Shown here one piece after another: positions 34,120 to 43,835 of a stretch of DNA of 49,546 nt (its first letter is position 1; every line of letters begins with the position of its first letter). The position numbers and the translations under genes were made by a program. Source of the stretch: Basidiobolus meristosporus CBS 931.73. Lineage: Eukaryota; Basidiobolomycota; Basidiobolomycetes; Basidiobolales; Basidiobolaceae. The notes below the pieces were generated by a model, which did no database searches, was not told the DNA's origin, and was given only the letters and a program-made list of their open reading frames with translations. Location of the stretch: assembly GCA_002104905.1 (NCBI GenBank), contig MCFE01000654.1, positions 1 through 49,546 on the forward strand, written 5' to 3'.

Positions 34120-35263
34120 TTCAGACATCCAAGGAAGAAATTGCCAGCATCGGACTCTCGTCCTTCGGTGGAAACTGCGAATTGGTGTCGGTTTTTCATC
34201 ATTTACGTGTTCACCCCTCCCCCTTTCAGGTCAACAACGCTACTCTCGCTGATTTGTAACTGTGAACTATGCCTACCTGTTCTGTTGCCTCTTGGACCTC
34301 ATTTATCACCAGGATGTTGCTTTCATTATATACTACGTGGTACTTGTGTGCTGTAGAAACCATGAGTTAGCTCGTTATTCTCTTCATTCACTACGCGAGT
34401 AGAGACCAGGCTCCGGTTTCTCGCTAGTAGGGGACTGCTTCAATGTTCAGACATCCAAGGAAGAAATTGCCAGCATTGGACTCTCGTCCTTCGGTGGAAA
34501 CTGCGAATTGGTAAATTGCTTTCATCATCTGAAGATGTCCCCCTACTAGCTTGCTCCCGGTGCAAGCCTATGGCTCTCGTTGCTTACCTGGTGCTTGTTG
34601 ATAGTCCTGCTATCCACCTTGCTCAGCTATCGTGCTGATCCGCGTATTTACATACAGTACACTGTTGGTCCTATTCATCATTCTAAACATCATGGTTAGC
34701 TAAAGGCTCACACAATCCACCCATCACATACTCCGGATGTCAGGAAGTCATTCCTCAATTGGTAGCATGTCAGCATGAGCTCGAAACTCTTACGGTCAGT
34801 CAATCATACTGGCAAGTATAAAACACCCTCAGCGAAGGGCATTCCGGTTGTATCTTCATGGTCGATAAGACGGGTTGAAGACATATTTGGTTATCGTCAT
34901 TCCGTTCTTTCCTTGGCCCTCTCGTGCCTCTCCCCCGCTCTCACTGCCACTGCTACCAATTGACTCCTGCCTTCCTGTTCGCATCACCCAGTAAACTCGA
35001 AACATTTGCTCACCTTAGTATCTGTTAGGTCTGCGGTCTTGGTAACTTGTGATGAGTCCTGCTCGTGGCCGTTTCTACCTCGAGACCTGTAAATGGTTTC
35101 CAGATTAGTACTCTGCCTCAAACTGACTGATACCAGCTGTCTTGCAGCTTGGCTAACAATGTATGCGGTCAGTGAAGTATACTGGCAAGTATGAAACACC
35201 CTCAGCGAAGGGCATTTGGGTTGTATCTTCATGGTCGATAAGACGGGTTGAAGACAATTTTGG
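34120..35263 (+). pseudogene. BRCT-like exon fragments in the left 2.33-kb repeat
   Basis: Two pairs of duplicated fragments lie on the plus strand. Fragment A (34120-34184 and 34445-34510) reads QTSKEEIASIGLSSFGGNCE, like the first helix and GG turn of a BRCT domain. Fragment B (34793-34890 and 35167-35263) reads TGKYKTPSAKGIPVVSSWSI then RRVEDIFG, like the second half of a BRCT domain (KY..A...GIPVVS..W). The order is A-A-B-B, and the fragments are bounded by GT-like donors. I found no frame linking them. They are probably remnants of a TopBP1/Dpb11-type gene; the assignment is by pattern only. Confidence 0.4.
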
Positions 35264-35361
35264 TGTTCATCATTCCGCTTACATTGCTGCCGTCAAGTCG
35301 ACAAACAGCCTTCCCTCCACAGTCACTCTCGAGGCGAGTGTCTGGGAGATGGGCCTGCGGG

Positions 35362-35400
35362 TTGGACTGGACTGGACTGGACTGAACTGAACTGAACTTA
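35362..35400. repeat. TGGAC/TGAAC pentamer tandem repeat
   Basis: Tandem TGGAC units followed by TGAAC units, present in a shorter and slightly different form in the right copy at about 39308-39340. Confidence 0.85.
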
Positions 35401-35777
35401 AAACTCACCTTATCACTACAAGCACCGAGTTGTCATTGTGTGCTGCGACTAGAAGAAGTGGTTTGTTGAGAAGTCATCGAGGTTGCTTTTATCCCATCGC
35501 TCAACAGCAAACGAAATCATTGGAAGAATTTTTTTTTCATCGCACGAGCATTACAGGGATCCCTGAATACACTAGATCATTGATAACGGACTATTGGGGG
35601 AATAAAGAAATCAATACGACACACTATCCATGATCTCCAGAAATATCTAGAAATTTCCCATTTCTCGATATGTCGAATAATTAAAATGGATCATAAAACT
35701 AGGTCATCTACTTTATGTTTACAAATGTGCGAGGAAATATTGATGGTGGATATTACGACGGATACTACAAGAGGGAA

Positions 35778-37274
35778 TTAAAAATCATCATCGACATAAT
35801 CTTCATCCGGAATAACTAGTAAATTTGTCTCCTCCTCTTTGGATGGACTAGCAGTATGGTCTATAGCGGTGTTCTGATAAGTGTGAGCTAGAAAGTGTAC
35901 GAGAGCAAGGGAGTTGATCGAATCGCTAACCTCTTCGTCACTGATATCCCCCAGGAAATCATTCAGTTCATCTTGATTATCTTCTATCACCAGACTTTCC
36001 AAGTTCGGCACTGAGGCTATGCTTGAGGTTCTTGATGTTGCTATAAGAATAACAATACACATTAGATACCGATAAAGCAAACATTACGTCGGAAAGAACA
36101 ATTACTTGAGTTGAATGACATCTCGCTATTCTTCCGGTACATTTCCATTTGATGCTCGAAATTTCTCTGATAAGCCGTTCTTTTGCGCGACATGTTATCG
36201 CGCAATGTCTTTTCCAGCTGCACCTCCATCGCAGCTTTCTTATCGGCATACCGGGCCCTAAATAAATGGATGATTAACGCCCTTACTCGGTCTAAACGAT
36301 CCAAATCTTCCCCGATGTATTTACTTCTGCTCGTTCTTGTACGTTTCGAATTCCCGGATTTTCGCTGCTTTCCACTCTTTGAATTCATTTTCTTCGGCCT
36401 GCTCTAACAGCTGAGAGAATTTGGAGTCGATCCACTCAGCCTTTCGTTTCAGGTTGACTACCAATGTCGCTCAATTTGGTGGCGAACGGGTAGAGATTTG
36501 CTGGAATGCACATACCTATAGTCCCCTTGACCTCCTCCACCACCTCTTTGACCCCCGATAGGTGGTTGAGTTCCCTTTTGAACTGTTCACAGGAATTGTA
36601 ATGCTCCTCGCACTTGCTGCGTACCTCAGTGATTAAATTATCCGCCGCCTAAAGAAAGATTCGAGGGACGTATGTATACATATTTGCTTTCCCCGCCACC
36701 AAGATCAAGATGAAAACACCTACGCTGGCCAAACGAGCATTCTCACTATTGCGAGCTTTGATATGGTTCCATTCGGCTTCGTACCTAGCAAGTGGAGAAT
36801 TGAGTATGCTGGAGAACTCCTAAAGTATGCGAGCAAAGGTGGTCGTACTTCTTGGCCAGGATCAAACCACAATCAAGGTTGAAGGTAGAATACTCCGCCG
36901 TCGTGTTAGGGTGGGTGGAGGGCGCAACGTTACTCGCTCCGGAAGCGTTGTTCAAAACCGAGCCGAAATGTTTCGAGATTTCCGAACGTAACTTATTCAA
37001 CTTGCTCGACCTACACAAGAAAGGACGAACAGGTCAGGAAGGTGCAAGCTCGGAGGCTATACTCAATCTAACTCGTCTCTACCCTAAGTTTCCTTGTTGC
37101 CCTTCTGCTGAGCTAATGCAAAAAATGTCAGGAACGTTATGTGTACCACCTTTGGTAAAGAAAGCTTGGCGCTCGAGTGAGTGTGAGGTACCTTGAGTTC
37201 GAACCGAAGGTGCTGATGATTTCAGGAAGTGTTACTCCATCTTTTGGAAAGTATGAGCGCAGATGTTGAAACAT
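35778..37274 (-). CDS. Dysbindin-like BLOC-1 subunit
   Basis: A predicted coiled-coil BLOC-1 component acting in endosome and lysosome-related trafficking. Minus-strand exons: 37274-37192, 37010-36849, 36784-36724, 36648-36516, 36457-36325, 36257-36106 and 36040-35778, each in phase, for 328 residues. The last exon may contain a further in-frame 57-nt intron beginning at the GTTAGC after DISDEE. Dysbindin-like blocks are MFQHLRSYFPKDGVTL at the start, CGLILAKKYEAEWNHIKAR, a central coil (KRELNHLSGVKEVVEEVKG), FKEWKAAKIREFETY, and NFEHQMEMYRKNSE. The acidic tail resembles the dysbindin domain end (LNDFLGDISDEE). I did not run an alignment; the order and spacing of the blocks support the family. 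Exon 1 and the whole promoter lie inside the right 2.33-kb repeat. Confidence 0.7.
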
Positions 37275-37482
37275 CGGTAGCGTTGGGTAAGCAATAGGGT
37301 GTAGTAGAGTACCACTTAGATCAGTAGTCTCAATCTTCATATGCAAATTTCACCATCACCACTTGGTACGTCATAAATGATTCAATCTTCAAATCCACCT
37401 TAATCCATCTGGACTCATGCCTTCACTCTTTACTCAACAACAATCTAGTCATTGTACACAATAAGCCGATATCTTTGCAAAT

Positions 37483-37483
<1 letters not shown>

Positions 37484-37521
<38 letters not shown>

Positions 37522-37530
37522 CATATACAC
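37484..37530. repeat. CA/TA dinucleotide microsatellite, right copy
   Basis: Longer than the left-copy equivalent, as expected of independent slippage after the duplication. Confidence 0.9.
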
Positions 37531-38067
37531 ATTTATTTGATGTTGATACATAGTAGAACTCAGCTTGTACTACTGCTACTCTCGACGACATGAAATGGCT
37601 GCCTAGAAACGAGTGATTCGTTAGTCTCTTCGCACACTTGCATTGTTGCTGTGTGCACGACCACCGACAGTGCTCGTTCAGTTCTCCTGGCTCAAGTGAC
37701 AAACATCTCAGGGAACCTTTCCTCGTCACTGTATATCGGACGGCACTTCCTAATATGTTTTGGTTGATTTCATCATGTTATGCCTGTCTCCTTGAGCCAC
37801 TCCCACAAACTAAACAACCTCTGGCTACTGTGATACGCGCACACTCGCTATCAGTGTTTCTTGCTTACCAGAGTTGCTCGCCGGGCTGTGTTCTCAGGAT
37901 ACATGGGTCACTCCTGGCAGTGCGGTGTGTTCATGTGCATGCTATACACTGCTTTACTGTAGAAATACATTAGTATTTGTCTCTCTCATTCCGACTACTC
38001 AGTCTCGGCACAGCTCATCATTTGCTGTGCCCTGACTGATCAACTAGGGTAGCGTTGTTGCACGTAG

Positions 38068-39209
38068 TTCAGACATCCAAGGAAGAAATTGCCAGCATCG
38101 GACTCTCGTCCTTCGGTGGAAACTGCGAATTGGTGTCGGTTTTTCATCATTTACGTGTTCACCCCTCCCCCTTTGGGTCAACAACACTACTCTCGCTGAT
38201 TTGTAACTGTGAACTATGCCTACCTATTCCGTTGCCTCTTGGACCTCATTTATCACCAGGATGTTGCTTTCATTATATACACTGTGGTACTTGTGTGCTG
38301 TAGAAACCATGAGTTAGCTCGTTATTCTCTTCATTCACTACGCGAGTAGAGACCAGGCTCCGGTTTCTCGCTAGTAGGGGACTACTTCAATGTTCAGACA
38401 TCCAAGGAAGAAATTGCCAGCATTGGACTCTCGTCCTTCGGTGGAAACTGCGAATTGGTAAATTGCTTTCATCATCTGAAGATGTCCCCCTACTAGCTTG
38501 CTCCCGGTGCAAGCCGATGGCTCTCGTTGCTTACCTGGTGCCTGTTGATAGTCCTGCTATCCACCTTGCTCAGCTATCGTGCTGATCCGCGTATTTACAT
38601 ACAGTACACTGTTGGTCCTATTCATCATTCTAAACATCATGGTTAGCTAAAGGCTCACACGATCCACCCATCACATACTCCGGATGTCAAGAAGTCATTC
38701 CTCAATTGGTAGCATGTCAGCATGAGCTCGAAACTCTTACGGTCAGTCAATCATACTGGCAAGTATAAAACACCCTCAGCGAAGGGCATTCCGGTTGTAT
38801 CTTCATGGTCGATAAGACGGGTTGAAGACATATTTGGTTATCGTCATTCCGTTCTTTCCTTGGCCCTCTCGTGCCTCTCCCCCGCTCTCACTGCCACTGC
38901 TACCAATTGACTCCTGCCTCCTGTTCGCATCACCCAGTAAACTCGAAACATTTGCTCACCTTAGTATCTGTTAGGTCTGCGGCCTTGGTAACTTGTGATG
39001 AGTCCTGCTCGCGGCCGTTTCTACCTCGAGACCTGTAAATGGATTCCAGATTAGTACTCTGCCTCAAACTGACTGATACCAGCTGTCTTGCAGCTTGGCT
39101 AACAATGTATGCGGTCAGTGAAGTATACTGGCAAGTATGAAACACCCTCAGCGAAGGGCATTTGGGTTGTATCTTCATGGTCGATAAGACGGGTTGAAGA
39201 CAATTTTGG
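38068..39209 (+). pseudogene. BRCT-like exon fragments in the right 2.33-kb repeat
   Basis: The same A (38068-38132, 38392-38457) and B (38740-38837, 39113-39209) fragments as in the left repeat. The amino-acid patterns TSKEEIASIGLSSFGG and TGKYKTPSAKGIPVVSSW are unchanged although other bases in the repeat differ. They lie upstream of, and divergent from, the dysbindin gene. I see no complete gene around them. Confidence 0.4.
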
Positions 39210-39509
39210 TGTTCATCATTCCGCTTACATTGCTGCCATCAACTCGACAAACAGCCTTCCCTCCACAGTCACTCTCGAGGCGAGCGTCCGGGAGATGGGC
39301 CTGCGGGTTGGACTGAACTGGACTAGACTGAACTGAACTTAAAACTCACCTTATCACTACAAGCACCGAGTTGTCATTGTGTGCTGCGACTAGAAGAAGT
39401 GGTTTGTTGAGAAGTCATCGAGGTTGCTTTTATCCCATCGCTCAAGCAGGAACCGAAATCAGTGGAAGAATTTTTTTTTCATCGCACGAGCATTACAGGG
39501 ATCCCTGAA

Positions 39510-39958
39510 AACGCGATACCCGTCAATACCCATTATTGGACGTCCTAATGTTTGGTCGTGGCGAGAAATTTTTTCTCGAACCAAGTGGAATTTTTCCCAC
39601 CGACATCCCACGCAGGGAAATCATCGAATGCGCTTGGTTAAACCCGGTCGAAAATTAGGTTTAGCACTTAGGGATCATGGCCAATAACAATTCGAAAGAA
39701 CCTTTATATTTTACAAAATCTCGTATAATCGTGATACACTAGCAACAAACAAATCCAGACTCAAAATTCCACGCAAAACTTCCGTATAAAGTACGGTCAC
39801 AACTGGACAAAGCCAAAACTGAAAATTACAGAAATGAGTACACACGATTACTCCGCGCCCTGGACTGGTAAGGTAGGCGAGATGGGGGGGGGTAAGGACG
39901 TGGGCGAGGACGAGGGCGTGGGCGAAGAGTAACCAAGGAGTATGGAGTCTATCTCAAT
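39510..39958. other. Region between the right repeat and the HSF gene
   Basis: No gene is supported. A G8 run is near 39884 and a GGGCGAGGACGAG-type run follows it. This is the 3' end of the HSF gene. Confidence 0.5.
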
Positions 39959-41327
39959 TTACATGTTAAATATTGTCTGACCCTCACTCGCGTAGTCTGA
40001 ATTACGGTAGTTGTTGTTCGGATTCGAGCCATAGATCGGACTGTTGAGATCATCGTCGGTGACGATGCCCAAAGGCGAGTGAGGGGACGGCGGAAGGGAT
40101 GGGTTCATGGCTTGGTTGTAGGAATGGAAGTTTTCGGGAGACATCTGGAGTGGACAGCATGGGGTTGGAGTTCGGTTGGTTTAGGTAGTTGGTCTCCATC
40201 TGGATCTGTAAACCATTCCGCGCGAAGCTGTTCTGCTGATATGTCTGGCCGTTGGGGATGGTGGGGGATGGCTGGAGATTGTTCTGACCCGGAATCCGGC
40301 CGTTAGACGACACGTTCAGCTGCATGTTATGGACCATATTGTTGGAGCCCTCGGGGCTGGTGATAAAGATGGGCGGCCTGTCGCCTTCGTTCTTTGCTTC
40401 CGAACTAGCCTGGCTCAAATCGGTAGGAAAGGCTACCGGGAAGCAAGCATTAGACCGCTGTTATTGAAATCAATGAATGGCGCGTCAGGAAGAACTCACT
40501 AGGGATAGACGGATTCTGCTGGTGTATATGGTCCATCATGTTTTTGATCAATTGCTGTTGGATGGACTGGCGTTTCCTTGTCTCGGTCAGCTCCCGAACC
40601 ACCTCGGAGAGGTTGGCTTGGAGATGGGCGATTCTTTGCATCATGTCAGACTGGGTCACCTGCATCATGGTGATATGGGCATGTAAATCCCCGGTCTCCC
40701 TACGCAGCGTTTCCGACTCCATCGCTTTCCGCTTAATATCATCCAGGAGATCGGGACGACCGCGCAGGAACTTTGGATGAGAGAACTCCCAGATTTGGTT
40801 TTCGGCAAGGGTACGATGTCCTCTTGGGGATTTGTTCACCTTGTGAAAACCGTACCTGTAGGTGTGGGGGGTGGAAGAAACGGCTAGTTTAGTCACTGGG
40901 CAGCAGCAAGCTATCTGGGCTAGAAAACCCTCGGGGACTTACATGTTGAGCTGCCTCACAAAGCTGGAGAAGTTGTTGTGTTTGAAATGCTTCGGGAGTA
41001 CTTCCCTCGAAAACTCCATGATGTTGCACACGATGAAGGAGGTCCCGGAGTAATTCCAGGAAATCAGATGTTGGTACTGCTTGTCGATCACCATGCTAAG
41101 GGAACGTCCCAGGTTAGTGGGTGCTGGACAGGCCCAGAAAGAGTACATAATTACCCGTGCAGTTTGTGGACGAAATTGTTGTTCATGATTTTGACGTTCG
41201 GAGAGGGGGAGGATTTGTTGGAGGGGCTTTCGCTGATGGTGGGCGACATAGGAGCCTGTGGCGTGCCCACGTGAACGTCGGTTGGTTGAGGAATTTGTAG
41301 GCTCTGTACAGTAGCGGTCTGGTTCAT
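39959..41327 (-). CDS. Heat-shock-factor-family transcription factor, with a +1 frame change
   Basis: An HSF-type DNA-binding transcription factor (HSF1/SFL1 class). Minus-strand exons: 41327-41155, 41095-40943, 40855-40500 and 40432-39959, in phase through the first three junctions. The DNA-binding domain spans introns 1 and 2: NFVHKLHG, then HLISWNYSGTSFIVCN, EFSREVLPKHFKHNNFSSFV, RQLNM and YGFHKVNKSPRGH, about residues 52-155. A heptad-rich coiled coil follows (LRRETGDLHAHITMMQ ... RELTETRKRQSIQQQLIKNM), then a Pro/Asn/Ser-rich tail. In exon 4 the frame that reads the tail (to 40050) and the frame that carries NPSLPPSPHSPLGIVTDDD and the stop at 39959 are offset by one base near 40140. Skipping one base gives 384 residues. 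Which HSF subfamily this is cannot be settled by eye. Confidence 0.8.
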
Positions 41328-42984
41328 TGTAGCTGGGGTGGGGTGGTATTCAAGCGAAAGGAGGACAACTATGGGTAGAACATATACACACCGTACCAGG
41401 TATCCGATTGATATCAGCAAGGAAGGGTCGAAGGGGAATGGTGTCTACGAACAAACAAACAATATCAAGGTTTGCCGGTGGGAAAAGTTGCGCTCCAGAA
41501 TCCCTGAATGGAAGGGAGGAAAATATATATCGCACACCAGTCATTCACCAACAAGTTTATGCCAGTAGCTTAGTTCTCGACGTCCGACATGATTGGCCTT
41601 AGCCATCGACCAAGCCTGCCCACCCTTCATGGATGGTCATTGTTGATTCCTCTTTTCCGGGAATCCATGGCAGATGGACCCAATGACGAGGTCCCCCTAC
41701 CGACCAAAAAAATATCGCCTTCTCGCTATGGCTCCGTGGGATAGGTCGAATTTGATCCCTCGATACTGCTCCAAATATGGCCTCGGGTGCTATGGATAGA
41801 CCAGATTGGTACAGATCTTCTCTTCCGTCGAATCTTCCAACGTGGCTTGGAACCTTCCATGCTTCTTTCATGACGTAACCGATCTCCCGGTGATTCAGGT
41901 CCTTGTTGTGTTGCTCTCTGGTTGCAGTGGGAGTAGAGATCGAATCTTTCCGATGTGGTTGACAATGAATCTGTCCGATGTAGTTGACAATCGTTCTGGT
42001 TTTATCTTAGGATTGGCGCCACATGAGATGGGCATGATGTATGGCCACCAGGGATACCCTCCATTTAACCGGTTTTCCCTGACTGTTCAACTTCGTGGTC
42101 ACCTGACTGGTCAAACGCCTACTTAGCGTGCTTGCAGTCGATCATCGAATGGAAATCCTCAGTTGGTCGATCCAAAGCTTATATATACATCAACTTGAAA
42201 TCGCTGATTCAATTGATGTTGCGTTGAGGAAAGTTCTTTTCCATATGTCGCGCGAAGGTTATCCAATCCCTGGCATGTATGGTTGGTGCCTATTTCCAGC
42301 CACTTCCTCACCAGAACCAATTCGGATAACGTTGTTCGGTTTCCGGGGACAATTCATATATAAAATCAATCGCATACTCTGGTGTTGGCATTGTGTCCAT
42401 GGCCATATAATAGCTCGCATAGATGACCTCTGCAACTGGTCTGGGTTTGGACTTGAGAAATGCTCTAGTGAAGTGTTGGTTGCTGTTGGCCAGCGTGGCA
42501 CCTTGAATCAATCGTGCAAGTTTCTCAGCTATTGACCAAAAGCCCAAATGCTCTCTTGAGATTCTATTTATAGGATACTTACAGGATATTTGCTAATTCT
42601 TGAATTAGGAAAATCCTGGAATTTTCCTACATGACCTCCAATGCTTTCTTGATGATTTGATGATGCTTTGTAGATATTTCAAAAAGGTCCAACTTGAGTT
42701 CATGCTTTCTTGTAGTTCCATATCACTTCCAGACTCTCAAATTGACTTGTAATAAGTTGTGAGTTCTTGCAGCCTGCAATGTTTATAGCATTATAATCTC
42801 TCATCTTGTATTTACCTCTAAGGCAAAGGAATGGTATTACTGCTGCGGGAACCCTGATTTGATGTTGAGCTCAAAATTAAGCCAGAACTGGGTTAAAACA
42901 TTAGTCCAAGCCAAGGTTCTTTAAACTCTCACCTTGTATTGCATGATAACTGCTAATTTGCTGCATTGGTATCTGAGCTTTCTT
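41328..42984. other. Region between the HSF gene and the copia island
   Basis: Low gene content. A 25-bp tandem duplication (AATCTNTCCGATGTNGTTGA core) is at 41943-41992. The minus-strand frame at 42308-42547 (LARLIQGATLANSNQHFTRA, 79 residues) has coding-like composition and ends at a GTGAGG donor-like site, but I found no partner exon and no family. The part from about 42540 is AT-rich and may be remnant transposon. The HSF promoter is near 41330-41600. Confidence 0.4.
41943..41992. repeat. 25-bp tandem duplication
   Basis: Two adjacent units, AATCTTTCCGATGTGGTTGA... and AATCTGTCCGATGTAGTTGA..., differ at a few positions. Confidence 0.85.
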
Positions 42985-43197
42985 TGTTGTAAGAGTCTTG
43001 GAGATATTAGAAGTGATTGGGAGAATAAGTTAATTATGTGGTTTTCACTTGATGATTTATTGAATGTACAAGTAGTATAGATACTTTTACATAGTCTCGG
43101 CAAATAAAGCAAGTTGAATTTGCTCAGGAAGGCCCTAAGAACCTGTGTGCAAAGTTTGGGGCTACTTGGACAACTTTGAGAATTTTCATATTCTGGG
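42985..43197 (-). repeat. Truncated copia LTR, reverse orientation
   Basis: Begins TGTTGTAAGAGTC, the reverse complement of the LTR 3' end, and breaks off at the CTGGGT of the LTR middle. It is more diverged from the intact LTRs than they are from each other, so it is older. Confidence 0.85.
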
Positions 43198-43198
43198 T

Positions 43199-43473
43199 GT
43201 GGTAAAAATTTGTAATTCCACCTGAATATTCACCTAACTTAGTAACTTAGATCATTACCTTCAAATCCTAGAGAATACTGACCAAATTCCTTGTTGGGAT
43301 TTACTTAGAATATTTACCCAGAACATGAAAAATCTCAAAGTTGTCCAAACAGCCCCTAACTTTGCACACATGTTCTTGGGACCTTTTTTAATCTATTCTA
43401 CATGTTTGTAATGCCAAGACCCGGTAAAAGTATAAATACTACTTTTACATTCAATAATTCATCAAGTGAAAAC
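43199..43473 (+). repeat. Truncated copia LTR, forward orientation
   Basis: Begins TGTGGTAAAAATTTG and ends at GTGAAAAC, with an internal deletion of about 20 bp. It directly abuts the 5' LTR of the intact element and lies head-to-head with the reverse LTR to its left. Confidence 0.85.
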
Positions 43474-43823
43474 TGTTGTAAAAATTCGTATTTTCCACCT
43501 AAATATTCACCTAACTTAGTCACTTAGATCACCACCTTCAAATCCTAGAGAATACTGACCAAATTCCTTGTCGGGATTTACTTAGAATATTTTCACCAAA
43601 ATACCAGGTACCCAGAACATGAAAATTCTCAAAGTTGTCCAAACAGCCCCAAACTTTGCACACATGTTCTTGGGACCTTCCTTAACCTATTCTACGTGTT
43701 TGTAATGCCAAGACCATGTAAAAGTATAAATACTACTTTTACATTCAATAAATCATTAAGTGAAAACTACATAATCTACTTGTTCTCCAAATCACTTCCA
43801 ATATCTCCAAGACTCTTACAACA
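43474..43823 (+). repeat. 5' LTR of the copia element
   Basis: TGTTGTAAAAATT at the start and CTTACAACA at the end (TG...CA). It contains TATAAATA at 43725-43732 and AATAAA at 43747-43752, so promoter and polyadenylation signal lie close together. Confidence 0.93.
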
Positions 43824-43835
43824 GGTTATGAGCCC
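43824..43835 (+). promoter_or_regulatory. Primer-binding site complementary to the initiator tRNA-Met anticodon arm
   Basis: GGTTATGAGCCC directly follows the 5' LTR. It is the reverse complement of GGGCTCATAACC, the anticodon stem-loop of eukaryotic initiator tRNA-Met, and does not match the tRNA 3' CCA end. This is the half-tRNA priming mode known from Drosophila copia. Confidence 0.8.

Larger units (their letters stand above)
33238..35567. repeat. 2.33-kb direct repeat, left copy
   Basis: Nearly identical to 37188-39509 in the same orientation, with scattered substitutions and short indels. Content in order: an orphan copy of the dysbindin exon 1 (minus strand), a CA/TA microsatellite at 33540-33575, and BRCT-like exon fragments on the plus strand. 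Next come a TGGAC/TGAAC pentamer run near 35362-35400 and a T9 tract near 35529. The left edge of the similarity coincides with the exon-1 splice donor. It carries no transposon genes, terminal inverted repeats or LTR ends. Confidence 0.9.
37188..39509. repeat. 2.33-kb direct repeat, right copy
   Basis: Direct copy of 33238-35567. Its left edge lies at the splice donor of the dysbindin exon 1, so the duplicated unit equals dysbindin exon 1 plus about 2.2 kb of upstream DNA. It has the same CA/TA microsatellite and the same A-A-B-B BRCT-like fragments. The two copies are 3.95 kb apart start-to-start, with the rest of the dysbindin gene between them. Confidence 0.9.

Noticed and set aside
33238-39509. 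The direct repeats as LTRs of a retrotransposon with dysbindin as cargo
   Set aside because: The repeats lack TG...CA ends, a primer-binding site and a polypurine tract, and their edge coincides with a splice donor of the host gene.
41840-41880. Heat-shock element upstream of the HSF gene
   Set aside because: GAACCTTCC with a nearby TTC resembles an HSE half, but the spacing is irregular and it lies about 500 bp from the start codon, so evidence is too weak.
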